A DNA stretch of 64,000 nucleotides, from assembly GCF_021134715.1 (NCBI RefSeq), contig NC_060018.1, positions 12,603,501 to 12,667,500 of the forward strand, in the 5' to 3' direction. The translations under genes and the position numbers were made by a program. How positions within the stretch are numbered: position 1 is the first letter of the stretch; each line of letters opens with the position of its first letter. The notes beneath the pieces are model-generated. The model worked only from the letters and a program-made list of their open reading frames with translations, was not told the origin of the DNA and did no database searches. This document shows positions 13,101 to 24,196 of the stretch, piece after piece. The stretch comes from Daphnia pulex (lineage: Eukaryota; Arthropoda; Branchiopoda; Diplostraca; Daphniidae).

Positions 13101-13995
13101 TACTGATTGAACACATAGCCGACAAGATTTTGACTTTCAAGTCGAAATTTATATGTTGGGTTTACGTCACTGGAAATCATTGGGTGTAGAATTTCTCAAA
13201 ATTGTTCTGGAGGGGTTGGTTGGAAATGATTGGAAATGCTAGTCAGGACTTGTGTGTAGACTTGCGTTAGCTTTTTTTGTTTGATGATGAAAGACATTTT
13301 GATTTCAACGTTCCTTATGTGCTCGGTCATACGGAGGCGATTGCGTTATATCCATAACGAAATCGGCTCCGGCGGTTCATTCCGGTTGGCAAATTATTCC
13401 GCTAGATGGCAGTTAATGCGCATGTCGACATCCCCCTTTTTCCTTTTGTTGAATAATTTTTAAAAATGTCTGTTCTGTTTTTCTATTATGTTTGCAATGA
13501 ATTATTACAAAAAAAAAAGCCAAACGACCTCCCGTGGAAGAGACGGCCAGTTTCCTGCAGGCTTTAATCAGTAGCCATGGACCGGATTTCCTCGAGAAAC
13601 TTTTCGGCGCTAAAGCCCGCAACGCCCTAGAGCCGCTGGGAGGCGTCGAGCGCGTCGCCATCGCCCTATCAGGTTTTTCAAATTTTTATTTAAATTAATT
13701 TTGATTAAATTAACTTTATCTAATTTGATTAATTTAATTTTTATTTTATTAATTTTTATTTGATTAATTTTAATTGAATTGAATTAAAATTTTGAATTTA
13801 GAGTCGCAAACGATTGGCGATTTCGGCAGCGCCCTGCGTCTGATGCGCTCCGATCTGGAACATCTGCGATCCATTTTCGCGGGAATTCAAAGTGGCGACA
13901 TGACAGCGCTGGCCTCGTTAGGCATCAAAGACGCTGAATTGGGTGACGTCAAATTCTTTCTCGAGAAACTCATCAAAACTGGATTTCTCGACTAA
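10198..13995 (+). CDS. IDLSRF-like / prohormone-4 neuropeptide precursor with LDLa module
   Basis: Exons 10198-10390, 12516-12615, 12686-12717, 13520-13672 and 13802-13995 give 223 aa; phases agree throughout. After a long N-terminus and hydrophobic signal core (about 26-45) the mature chain starts at IDL: IDLMKLLDQKQRSF followed by KR, the position of the IDLSRF peptide in insect prohormone-4. An LDL-receptor class A module follows (CPGDGACISIQYLCDGAADC), then a KRPP cleavage site. The conserved C-terminal region has LEKLFGAKARNALEPLGG, SQTIGDFGSALRLMRSDLEH and ends ELGDVKFFLEKLIKTGFLD, close to the bee protein. The predicted peptide keeps only IDL and a terminal SF-like end, so it is diverged. 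AATAAA starts 3 bp after the stop (13998). Role: secreted peptide; receptor unknown. Confidence 0.9.
10391..12515 (+). other. Long first coding intron of the prohormone gene
   Basis: A 2.1-kb intron, far longer than the 60-100 bp norm here. It contains AAGATGGCGGCC at 11033-11044 (YY1-like) and a GCAGCA run near 10852. No protein-coding exon was recognised. Long first introns of neuropeptide genes often hold cell-type enhancers, but that is inference. Confidence 0.45.
13399..13412 (+). promoter_or_regulatory. CTCF-like motif
   Basis: CCGCTAGATGGCAG agrees with the core CTCF consensus CCGCNNGNNGGCAG at every fixed base. It lies in the intron before the last two exons of the prohormone gene. 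Binding is inferred from the motif only. Confidence 0.45.
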
Positions 13996-14840
13996 CAAAT
14001 AAACTTGTCAAATCTTTAATTCCCCCCCCCCCTCTGGCGACCGCAGCCAACAGGCACAAACAAATAATAACATTTTTCCCTGTGTAGCAAAAAAGAAAAA
14101 TCCTATAATTCAATGTCTGAATTAATTTAGAAAAATGTCACTGGTTGTTTTGATTTTCAATCATTTCAATCTATTCAAATTAATTTCAGTCTTCTATACT
14201 ATATACTATATATATATACACAAAATAATGTGTGTGTGTGTCAGCATCGAAAAAAAAAGTGTCCATTTTTCCTTGATTTTTCAGTTTTAAATTTCATTTA
14301 AATCGACGGATGTGGGTTCGTTAATATGATTGGTGCCGGACATCTTTTGACGATTTCGAATTGAACCCTCCCAGAAAGAAAAGAGAGAATTTTAAAACGA
14401 TGATGACATTTAATTACGCATTCAAAAAAACTATGTAATCTTCTTCTTCTTCTTCTAACTGTCATATCTATACACACGCACAGCAGGCATCGTCTTTTTT
14501 CGAAATTGAATTGGGAAAGAGACAAAATTAAAAAGTAATAAAAAGAAAAATGGCGTGTCACATAAATATAATAATAATCTAAAACAAAACATAATAATAT
14601 CTGTCTATGTATTTAATCCCAAATGATGTAGAGATTTAAGACACATAATTACATCTTTTGTTTGATTGGAAGGCTACTATACATCCATGAACTCGTTGTT
14701 CATTTATTACATAACCAACCCGGAATGACGTTTGAGATTTCACCTTGATGTTCTAATCAGCAGGTGTTGTTTTGATGCAAATGGTAATTTCTCTAATCGG
14801 TGAAATCTGGATCGATAACGAGTTGACACAGTGAAGGCCG

Positions 14841-15836
14841 TGACGTCACCACCCATTTCAGATGACTAATCGACTCACACACGAATTTTTCTTACAGGAT
14901 ATAAAAATGATGAGTCAAAAAAAGACTATACTAATTGGTCGGGAAAAGAAAAGTCATCCGGTTATTTGTCAATTGACAAAAATACAAGGAACTAGTAACT
15001 TGCAGTTGTTTTAGTCATCGATGAAATGACGAAACGAAACGTTGGCCTTAACTGTAAAAATCAGTCCCGTGAGGGTTGGGTACACGTCGAGTCATTCATG
15101 TAAAAATCATGCAAGGGGTTTCTCTCTATACAACCAATTACGAAACCATTCAATTTTCTTTTTCATGTCCTTGTCCTTATTAAATTTGAGTAGATTAACC
15201 CGGTACGTTTTTTCGATTATGGCCATTATCTAAGAGGAACGGAAATGAATTGAAGGAAAATCCGCTTAATTCAATTTGATATGATATGTCTATAGGATGT
15301 GGCTGATTCAAAAGGTCTTTTAATTTAATCACATAAAAGAAAAAATTGAAATTTGAAGCTTTTTTAAAAATATATAGCCAGATTGCTGGGTATTGTTTAG
15401 CAGCGTCCTTGTTCGACGTCCTTGGCAAGTTTTATTACATTTCCAACACAATTTTTTTAGATTCTTTGCACACATGTTTTAGTTCTATTTCCAGTTGGTA
15501 TAGTTTTTTTTTTCTTTTCTCTCACATGTTGGGTTTGTGACGTCATTGGGGGGGTCTCGTGGTAGAGTGAGGGGGAAGGGAGGGGAATGTCCCTACCCGA
15601 AAGGGGAAGTGGCTGATGACTCATTCCCAGCTGCTTTTCACTCAAAAGAATATTTTTTTCGTTTTGAATTCGCCTAGGGGCGCTTCAATAATAGTCAGTC
15701 AACCAGATGCGTTTCCTTTCAACATTTTTTCGAGGTCAGAGGAAGAAAAAACAACTAAATTGGTGTACTATGTAGTATTTGGTGAATTCATTTATATATT
15801 TTTCTTTCCCCACCCAATTGGTCAACTCCTGACTCA
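14841..15836. promoter_or_regulatory. Upstream AP-1/CRE cluster of the MAP-kinase phosphatase
   Basis: Perfect AP-1 heptamers TGAGTCA/TGACTCA at 14911, 15617 and 15830, and perfect CRE palindromes TGACGTCA at 14841 and 15538, lie 0.5-1.5 kb before the start codon of the phosphatase at 16345. The rest of 14004-16150 holds (CA)n and (TG)n tracts and no gene. MKP genes of this type are known feedback targets of JNK and p38 through AP-1/ATF factors. Confidence 0.6.
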
Positions 15837-16149
15837 TCGACACACACACACACATCTGTCAAACAGATATTTCAAACGACAAAGCAATCGGTGGGGCTAA
15901 TCATTTTGTGTGTGGGGGTTTATTGGCGACCGCTAGATGGCCGACCGTCGTCTGCTCTTTCCACGCCCACCGCTGTTCGGTTGTTGGTTGTTGGAAAATC
16001 GCGCCGTTGTGAATCAGTCACATTGAGCACGCCGTCCGCTACGGACACACGTCAGAAACATCTCATCCCTCAACTCGAATTCAATCAAAAAAAGACTTTT
16101 AAGTGTGTGTATTTATTGTGTGTGTGACACTTGGGTGTGTGTTTGTGTT

Positions 16150-16331
16150 GTGTGTGTCTGTAGCAGACGCTAAACAAACAACAGTTGGAATTTCAGTTTG
16201 GACCAAGAAAAAATCAGGTAAGAAGTTTTTGTTGTGCCGGAAGTTGATGATGTCAGTCGTATAATGTAACTTCCGGTCGAATGAAATCCCGAGGCAACAT
16301 TCATTCAACTTGATAATTGTGTTTCGTATAG
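16150..16331 (+). other. 5' UTR exon and leader intron of the phosphatase
   Basis: The leader ends AAAAAATCAG at 16216 with donor GTAAGAAG. The 115-bp intron ends GTATAG at 16331, 13 bp before the ATG at 16345. The transcription start was not located. Confidence 0.5.
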
Positions 16332-16344
16332 AAAACTACTCGCC

Positions 16345-18729
16345 ATGTTGCCAGAACCAACGACGCGGTTAGAGAGGAGCCACTTGAGGTTGACATTCAA
16401 CAGGAGTCTGAGCGAGCCAGGAGGCAGCAATGCCAACAATCAGGAGCTGAATGATCAACGTCACCACCAGCAGCCAAAGAGACTCTACATGCAGTTGCAA
16501 CATCATCACAACCAGGTGCATTTGCATCAGCACAATGGCAAGGCCGGCAATTCGTTGGGTTCCAGTTCCCAGTCGTCGGTGTCGTCGTGCAGCACTTCGT
16601 CCTCGATTTGTTCGATTGACAAGGACGAACTGCTGGACGACCATCAACCACCAATGGTTGGCCACTTGCAACAGTCACCGGCCAAACGATGCTGTCTGGG
16701 TCTACCGTTGTCCGTCAGCTTGCCGTCGAGTCCCAGCTCGGATAGTTCGTCCTTGCAGAGGTCCATGATGGCCAAACGGACTCGAATCTACACGGCCGAC
16801 CAGTTGGCCATCCCGCCGACAAACGGCCAGCAGCAGCCGGTGGTGATTGTCGATTGTCGTCCGTTCATGGCCTACAATGCGTCTCACATTCGCGGTGCCA
16901 TCAACGTCAACTGCTCGGACCGTTGGAACCGCAAGCGATTGCAAACGGGCCGGGTGTCGTTGGCCGATTTGGCCACCAGCCCCGAAGGCAAAGAATTACT
17001 CCGCCGGCGGAGCGTCAAGGAAGTTATCGTCTACGACGACGGAGCCGTCGATTGCGAACGTCTTCCGCCTTCCAGCACCCTCTACATCGTCCTGTCCGCT
17101 TTGTTGGACGACCACAAGGAACCATTACTCTTGGCCGGTAATTTAACCTTGTCCTATTTTATTTTTTTTAGAATTATTTTCTGCCAACTGAAATTCCGAA
17201 ATTCTTGGCTGGATCCAACGGGTTATTTCCGGAACAATCATTGGGTTAAAACGGTTAGGTTTAGCTATTGATAAAGAGAGGGGGGACTCCCTTTTGGGTG
17301 TACGTGTGTGTCTATATAGGGGAAGATAGGGGAGATGGTTTATTCTGGGGTCTCTGCGGATGACACACTCCAGAGTGGAACAAGGGGGGAATAGGGTGTG
17401 TGTGTGTGGATGACTCATAACTCCTAAAAGGCTCTCACACCTTATGTCGTTTGTTTATAGACTTCCGTATGTTAATTTGTTGGTTATTTATCTTGATTGA
17501 CAGGTGGACATTCAGAATTCCAGCGACGTTATCCGCATCTTTGCGAGAGTCAACAAAGTAGCAGCAACACTTCCGGCGTTAGTGGATCTCTGATTTCTTC
17601 TTCAATTCACGTCGTCAATTCATCGTCGCCGGATGTGGATTCTCATCCGACCACCCAAATTCTGCCCTTCCTGTACTTGGGCAATGGGCGTGACGCTTGC
17701 GATTTGGCTAAACTCGACCGGCTGGGCATTTCACGGGTCCTCAACGTGACGGCCGATCTCCCCTGCGACGAGCACATCATCTCCCGCGGAATCATCTTCA
17801 AACAATTGCCGGCAGCCGATTCCGGCCAGCAGAATCTCCGCCAATATTTCGACGACGCCTATCAATTCATCGGTAAAAACTAAAAATTCCATTTTCTCCT
17901 CTGTTACGGTTTTTCGCTTTTCTACACACTCGTCAGGTTTCTCTCCTACGTCACAATGACTCACGCACACAGACACACAATCGTTGACATTTGAAATGGT
18001 CGTGACTCACGCACACACACACACAATCCAATGAAACCGTAGAAAATTGGATTTTAAAAGTTTTTTCTTATTCGAAATATCTTGTGAGAATGAGAGAAAC
18101 GAGAGGGGAGTTTGTGTGTGCTGCCTTGAGTGTTGCTAGTGAGTGAAACGGGACCCGCTCTCTATGACGCATCTGAGCACATCGATCGGCCTTGCGTGAG
18201 TCATCGTGTGTGTGTGTGTGGCTAGTGTCATAGCTCCGGAATTTTCTTACCTCAAGGCTTTTTTTGGGTTATTTTCTAATAAATAAAAATTTTTCCTTTT
18301 TGATTGACAGATGAAGCTCGTTGCGGTAGCGGTTCGGTTCTGATCCATTGTCACGCGGGCATTTCGCGTTCGCCAACCATCGCCATCGCTTACCTGATGC
18401 GTCACGCCCAGTTGAGTTTGGTCGAGGCTTACACGATGGTCAAGCAGCGCCGTCCCATCATTTCGCCCAATCTCAATTTTATGGGTCAATTGCTGGAATT
18501 CGAACAAGGACTCGGGCGACGATCCGATCATCATCCGGTTTCTTCCGCCGACGACGCCGATGCACAAGAGCCAACGGATGTGACGACGGCCATCACTAGT
18601 AGTACGTCGTCGGCCAATGGCGACATGAGTCCAGTCACTTCTTGCCGTCACTTGCGTCATTTACCGCCTTCACGCTGGTCCGCCCGCGACCAATCTCCAT
18701 CGGAAATGGAATCCAGCTGTCGCGTTTGA
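16345..18729 (+). CDS. DUSP10: MAP-kinase phosphatase, DUSP10/MKP-5 class
   Basis: Three exons, 16345-17137, 17504-17872 and 18311-18729, encode 526 aa. Residues 1-145 are low-complexity (His, Gln, Ser). About 148-290 form a rhodanese/CH2-type MAPK-binding domain with [26 protein letters not shown] and the basic docking motif RWNRKRLQ. About 311-460 form the dual-specificity phosphatase domain: ILPFLYLGN, the general-acid Asp in LPAADS, and the P-loop [10 protein letters not shown] with the catalytic Cys near 402. The stretch [16 protein letters not shown] is typical of DUSP10 and insect puckered rather than DUSP6 or DUSP8. Role: dephosphorylates Thr and Tyr of JNK/p38, in cytoplasm and nucleus. 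Exons are GC-rich and open in several frames; the chosen frame holds the catalytic motifs. DUSP8/16 is the main alternative. Confidence 0.9.
17411..18203. promoter_or_regulatory. Intronic AP-1 sites of the phosphatase
   Basis: Perfect TGACTCA/TGAGTCA heptamers at 17411, 17957, 18003 and 18197 lie in the two coding introns (17138-17503 and 17873-18310). Both introns are several times longer than those of neighbouring genes and are also rich in CACACA tracts. Confidence 0.55.
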
Positions 18730-20769
18730 TTATTAATTTTAATTCATTTCATATTTAATTCACCTCCCACCAGAATATCATTATTGAACATTTTTTGGAT
18801 AAGAAAATTACTCGGAAAAAGTGTCTAAAAATTATTTTCTCTTGTCGTATTTCTCGTCTTCCCCAATATCGATCGCCATCTTTTTTTTTTAATTTTGAAA
18901 TAATTATCACGTACACAAGTCAGATCGCTCCTAGTCGATGCAGCTACGTTTTGTTGTCACAATTGAGAAACCTTAAAAACCAACCACCCATTCTTCTTTT
19001 CTGCCAATAATAACCTAGAAACAAAAAAACAGAAAAAATGGTATTTTCTTTGATTATTTCTCTCCCATTGTTTATTTTCTTTTTTAATTATTATTTTTTT
19101 AAAATATGAATGGCGTCGTTTGTTTCTCAGTGTGTGTGTGCCTTTCGTGATGACCCGTATTGATCCGTGTGTCTGTATTATCTCTCTGTATTATCTGTCA
19201 AAAATATATGAAAAAAAACTGAGAAAAATAATTTCGACTTAGAGCGTCACACGATGAGTCATCCACCGTTACTACTATTATGTGCGAGCGCTCTGACTGA
19301 AAATCTGGAACAATGGCTTCCACACTCACACAGAGAGAGATAAGGGCTACTAGGGGGGGATTCTCTATACCCTTATCATTATTTGGGTATTATAATATCG
19401 GGTGTAGGATGGAAAAATAAATTCCGACTCGAGTTACTACACTGGCACATCACCTGATACAACATGGTTGAAACAGACGACTGTGTAGAGATGCTAATTC
19501 AATTAAGAGAGCGTGAAACCGTGTCATAGACGCTGAAGGGACGGACTCTCTAAAAGCCGTTAAGACGGATGAACATGACTCAGGAAACGGAAGCTGGAAG
19601 GGTGAGAGGGGGAAATCGATCACGTGGCCTATTGTTGAAACCTCAATAGGTGACTAATCAGCAAGTTTCTCCCCCCTAGCAGCACGAAAGTCTCTTCAGC
19701 TGTCTGTCAAATATTTATTCCCCTCCCGATTTTTTCGTCGTTGTGTCTGTGACGTCAGCTCTTTGTCGATGAGTAACGGACGCCATCGATGCGTCATCCG
19801 GAGCAAAGCAGCAGCAGCAGCGGCTCTGATTTCCCAGAGACTCTCTTGTTGCGCCGATATTCATCTGTCGATCCGCTTAACTTTCTACTTACTCTGCGAA
19901 GGTGTATTAGTTTTAATCTTTTTACCAGAGACCAGAATTTTATTTTTTCGATTGACATTTACAATTCCGGATGAGTTCAATTCCCAGGAGCCAATGAAAA
20001 ATAAAAATTTATGTTTTTTTAAAAAAAATCCTTTGGGATTATATTTTAAGGTCAACATCTGGATTCGATTGATTTATGATTTGACCAGAGAGTATTAGTC
20101 ATCATTTTCCACCCCTTGAATGAAAATCAACTCTCTCTCCACCACCAACAACAACCCATTGTCATCATTATAATAGACGATTTATACAAGCCTACTCTCC
20201 CCCGATACTGGGGAAAAAAGTTAATCATGATAGATAGAAGAAAAAGGCTTTTTTGTAATATTTATTAGGCGCTGCTGCATTGATTCGATTGGCCCGGCTG
20301 ACGTCGGTCGTTTAAGGCCATAAATTATTGGCCGATAAGAGAAAAAACGGGAACCCACGGGGGACGTGTAGTATAAAAATAACAGGAAACTGCGTCAGCA
20401 CACACACACATGCACTTTCCTGACATAAACAACACATCTGAAATGTGTTTGAGACGTTAATAGGCTTCGCCGCTATATACAGCTAGAGAGACTCGAGCGC
20501 TTCTAATTAGCATACAAATGTGTGCTGGGCTTTTTAGACGGCGCGCACGAGAGATGTCGCTCCGCCCACGTTCGTTTTCAATCAAATCGTTAATGGCCAT
20601 CACCGAATTGGGTTTTCTTTTTTGATCGAAATTTAATTCGATTTGGTTGGAAAAAGAACAAACAAGGTTTTATATTATGCATGCATTATTTATTTTTAAA
20701 AATCGTTTTTGTTTGGGAAAAGAAAGCGCCACCTCGACCGTAAACGGCAATGCCGCAAGGCAAACAATT
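18730..20769. other. 3' region of the phosphatase and intergenic DNA
   Basis: AT-rich probable 3' UTR to about 19.2 kb, then intergenic DNA. AP-1 heptamers at 19255 and 19576 and a CRE palindrome at 19750 continue the series seen upstream. A near-perfect TATA-like tract and CACACA runs occur near 20370-20410. No coding region is supported. Confidence 0.5.
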
Positions 20770-20843
20770 AAAATGGCGGATACCAGTTCAAAATAGACGA
20801 AAAATAACCGCCGGCCGTTATAAAGATCAACTGACGGCTCATT
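20770..20843 (+). promoter_or_regulatory. YY1-type motif and leader exon of the VRK kinase
   Basis: AAAATGGCGGA at 20770-20780 is the YY1-like downstream promoter motif common in housekeeping genes. A leader exon ends at 20843 with donor GTAAGT; the 221-bp intron ends TTTTCAG at 21064, 20 bp before the ATG. No TATA box is seen. Confidence 0.5.
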
Positions 20844-21083
20844 GTAAGTTAATCCTTACATTCTGATTATTAAGTAATTTCTCGTCAATTTCGACTGGCA
20901 ATTGAGTGGTGAATGAACACTTTTCAAGTTGACAAACTGTTGTTGCTAGGTGCAAGGGAACAGACGATTGTTTTGGCCTTGTGATTTACTGACATCGAAG
21001 AATATATATACCGACTTGTGGGTGTATCAATGTCCTGGATACGTTGACGGTTTTTAATTTTCAGAGTTATTTCAACTAAAACA

Positions 21084-23761
21084 ATGCCTCCCAAAGCTGC
21101 AGCCTCTCGGCCTGCTGCTGCCAAGAAAAAGGCTCCAATACATAAACTCCCAGACCCAATCAGGGATGGAGAAATTGTTCGTGATATCCAGAAGAGACAG
21201 TGGAGGCTCGGCAAATCCATTGGTGTCGGGGGGTTTGGAGAAATTTATGCAGGTATATTCAGTCTGTTCTGAGTTAAATGAAACATCATCTAAATCAACA
21301 TTTTTTTTCTTCTTTTTCAGCGTCTGACAATATTGATAAACAAGTAAACGCAGCCGATGCACAATATGTGATCAAAATTGTAAGACAAGATTCTTCATCT
21401 ATTATTCAAGATGTTTGTTTGGATTGACACTTTTGACTATTTCACAGGAACCTCATTCCAATGGTCCGTTATTTGTGGAAATGAATTTTTACATTCGGGT
21501 AGCTAAAGCAGATTTCAGTAAGTTGTCAACAACATTCTGAAGCTTTTTCGTTATCAATGAGCTATTATTTCTTTGTCATTAGTTAATGAGTGGATCACTT
21601 CTAATAAACTCAAATTCCTGGGTATGCCCCGATTCATCGGATCTGGCTCGCACGAATACAAAGGTGAAAAGTATCGTTTCATGGTCATGCAGCGATTCGG
21701 CATCGATGTCCAGAAACTCTTCGATGCCAACCAGCGTCGTTTCCCTCTCAACACGATTCTCAACTTGTCGCTGAGAATTATTGACGTATTGGAATATATC
21801 CACGCCAAACAGTACGTCCACGCCGACATTAAAGGCTCCAACTTGTTGTTGGGATTCGGCAAAGGTGGTGAGAAGCAAGTGTGGCTCGTCGATTTTGGAC
21901 TTGCTTGTCGCTACACGGTCGATGGTGTCCATAAAGAGTACAAGCCGGACTTGAGGAAAGCTCATAATGGAACTATCGAGTTCACCAGTCGTGACGCTCA
22001 CATTGGAGGTACATAATTTGCTTCAAAATAATTATAGTTTTTTGGTAAACATTCTTTTTTGTTTCCAGCCAATGGACGTCGTGGTGACTTTGAAATTCTT
22101 GGCTACAACATGCTTCAATGGATGTGTGGGAGACTTCCGTGGGAAAGTAATTTGACGGATCCAGAGTTTGTTGCCAGTCAAAAGAACAAGTACATGTCCA
22201 ACATCCCGGCTCTCATCCAGGAATGTTTTCCAGCCAAGAACGCCCCTGGTAACTAGAAATCGATTGTGTTTTCATCTTCGTAACTTAATTTCTTTTTTTC
22301 AAAAACAAAAAACAGCCGTCATGGTGAAGTTCCTGGAAATGGTGGCGAATCTAAAGTTCGAGGAGATGCCCAACTATGACAAGTTCAGGCAATTACTTCG
22401 GCAAGGCTTGAAGGATGGCGGTTTCCCTGACGACGGGGCGCTCGTATTCCCTCATCTCAACAAAGGAGCGGGTAGCAGCAGCGTGCGTAGTTCACCCAAG
22501 AAACGCTCGGCTCCACCGCCGGTGCCAACCGATGACGAAACGGAAAACGGAAATGTCAAGCAAAAGGCCAAAACCAGTATTAAAAAGAGTCGAGAGCCTT
22601 GCTCACCCAAAGTCACCAACCGGTAATGTCAATTTAATACTTATTCATTTTTACTATGTGTATACTAATTTCATTTAGTTGTTCAACTCGTAGGACGACG
22701 AGACGGGCCAATATGTCGCCAGATTGTGATACGACAGATTCCAGCAGTCTCAGCAGTACGACATTGGCTGTAGTCTCTAAAAAGAGATCGGCTGAGAAGA
22801 AGGAGCGTTCCAAAGAATTGTCGGCTAAATTAGACACGTCGCTTAGCAATCCCACCCCGGCTATGCTGGCCATTTTGGCCCGGATGCGTAGCAAAGAGGA
22901 AACACCTTCACCGGCCCTTCCATCGAAAAGGAAACAAGCCAGGTTTGAATAATTGAAGGGTTTTCCTTTAAACAATTTTGTACTTGTACTTAAATAAACG
23001 ATTCATTGATAATTTACTTTGGCATTTTAAAATTTACTAAAAAGGTTGGACAGCCGTTCGTGTAGCCCAATCGATCTCGATTCCAGCTCGATCCTGACTC
23101 CCGCCATGGAAGAAGTCATCCGCGTGAGAGAAGTGCGTAAAAGTATGGAACAGAGTGGACATTTTTTCACGCCCATCTGCAGTCCGATGACTACCACCAA
23201 CCCGACTCCCATCAACCCTTTCCAGAGTCCGACTTTGACGCCACGAAACATGGACCTGTACATGACCATGGATTGTACGCCGGAAGAAGAGGAGGAGCCT
23301 CGACGGAAGAAGAGCAACGGCAGTGGCAAGGGCTTCGTGACTCCATCCTCTCCTTCTAAACGTGTTCTGAGAAATCGACTTCACGAATCTGTGATTTTGG
23401 ACGATTCCACATCATCGTCCGTCAATTCCAGCACCGCTGGTGAATCGTCGTCGTCCACCACACCCGATAACAAACGCCGAGTTGTCCACAGACGTAATTG
23501 AATCCTTAAAATTTGAGTTATTCATTTAAAACGAGTTGATTATTTCTGTTTTTTTTAGACAAGTACAGAGTGGTCGACATGGCTTCTGCGTCTACGCAAA
23601 CGTCACCCGGCGTTTTAAGTCTACCAACTCTTGAACGGAGGCCTTATTCGCTTAGGTCGGCTGCTCAATCTCCAGCAAGCACTCCGGGGAGACTCTTCCG
23701 TCCTCCGCCGCAAATTATCGACCTTAGTCCCGACATGTTTCGCAATGATGCCAGTCCGTGA
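21084..23761 (+). CDS. VRK1: Vaccinia-related kinase (VRK1 / NHK-1 / ballchen)
   Basis: Nine coding exons (21084-21252, 21321-21379, 21448-21517, 21583-22008, 22069-22248, 22316-22622, 22679-22942, 23045-23493, 23559-23761) give 708 aa. The kinase domain spans about 40-340: glycine loop IGVGGFGEIYA (46-56), catalytic loop YVHADIKGSNLLL (Asp near 181), DFG motif VDFGLACRY (near 203), and the VRK-specific GTIEFTSRDAHIG, so it should be active. The C-terminal half is Ser/Lys-rich and low in structure, with basic KRSAEKKERSKE-type patches suited to chromatin binding. VRK1 phosphorylates histones and BAF and acts in nuclear-envelope and chromosome organisation. Vertebrate VRK1 is about 400 aa, so the tail is long, as in insect NHK-1. 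An earlier poly(A) site gives a 494-aa form. Confidence 0.93.
22943..23044 (+). terminator. Alternative terminal exon end with internal poly(A) signal in VRK1
   Basis: If the donor at 22943 is not used, translation runs RFE then TAA at 22950-22952, and AATAAA follows at 22993-22998. If it is spliced (acceptor AAAAG at 23044) the frame stays open into two more exons. Both readings are well formed, so a short 494-aa and a long 708-aa protein are predicted. Confidence 0.55.
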
Positions 23762-24173
23762 AACGTCACAGGAGCAAACAAACAAAAAAACTTTCATTTC
23801 TATCCCCCCCCCCTACTACATTTTTCTTTTAATATCTCGTAATCGGAAGTTTTAATTATTTAAAATTCATCTTTAGTCGAATTACCGACACCCACCATTT
23901 TTTTTTGTGCCTATCTTAATTTAGTGATATTTAGTGTGCGAGTGTTTAGCTGCTACTCAAGTTGAACCATTACTCTTAACTCCTTCTACAATATATAATG
24001 AAATTTTTCAAAAACGATCAGCGTATAAAACAGAACTAATAACATGCGGGTACTACTCACTATATTCACGATACGTAGCCTGATTTGTTATTAATGTATT
24101 TATGTGATTTACGCGAGTCTCGTCGCATTCTGAGCGGAAACAAATACAGTCGGTTCAACAAACATCAACACTT

Positions 24174-24179
24174 AATAAA
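24174..24179 (+). terminator. Distal poly(A) signal of VRK1
   Basis: AATAAA, about 410 bp after the long-form stop codon and only 18 bp before the stop codon of the convergent ATP5S gene, so the two 3' UTRs must abut or overlap. Confidence 0.55.
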
Positions 24180-24196
24180 ACTATTGAAAATCGATA

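Noticed and set aside
19763-20098. 111-codon frame after the phosphatase
   Set aside because: It is low-complexity with an alanine run, lies in untranslated or intergenic sequence and has no family feature.
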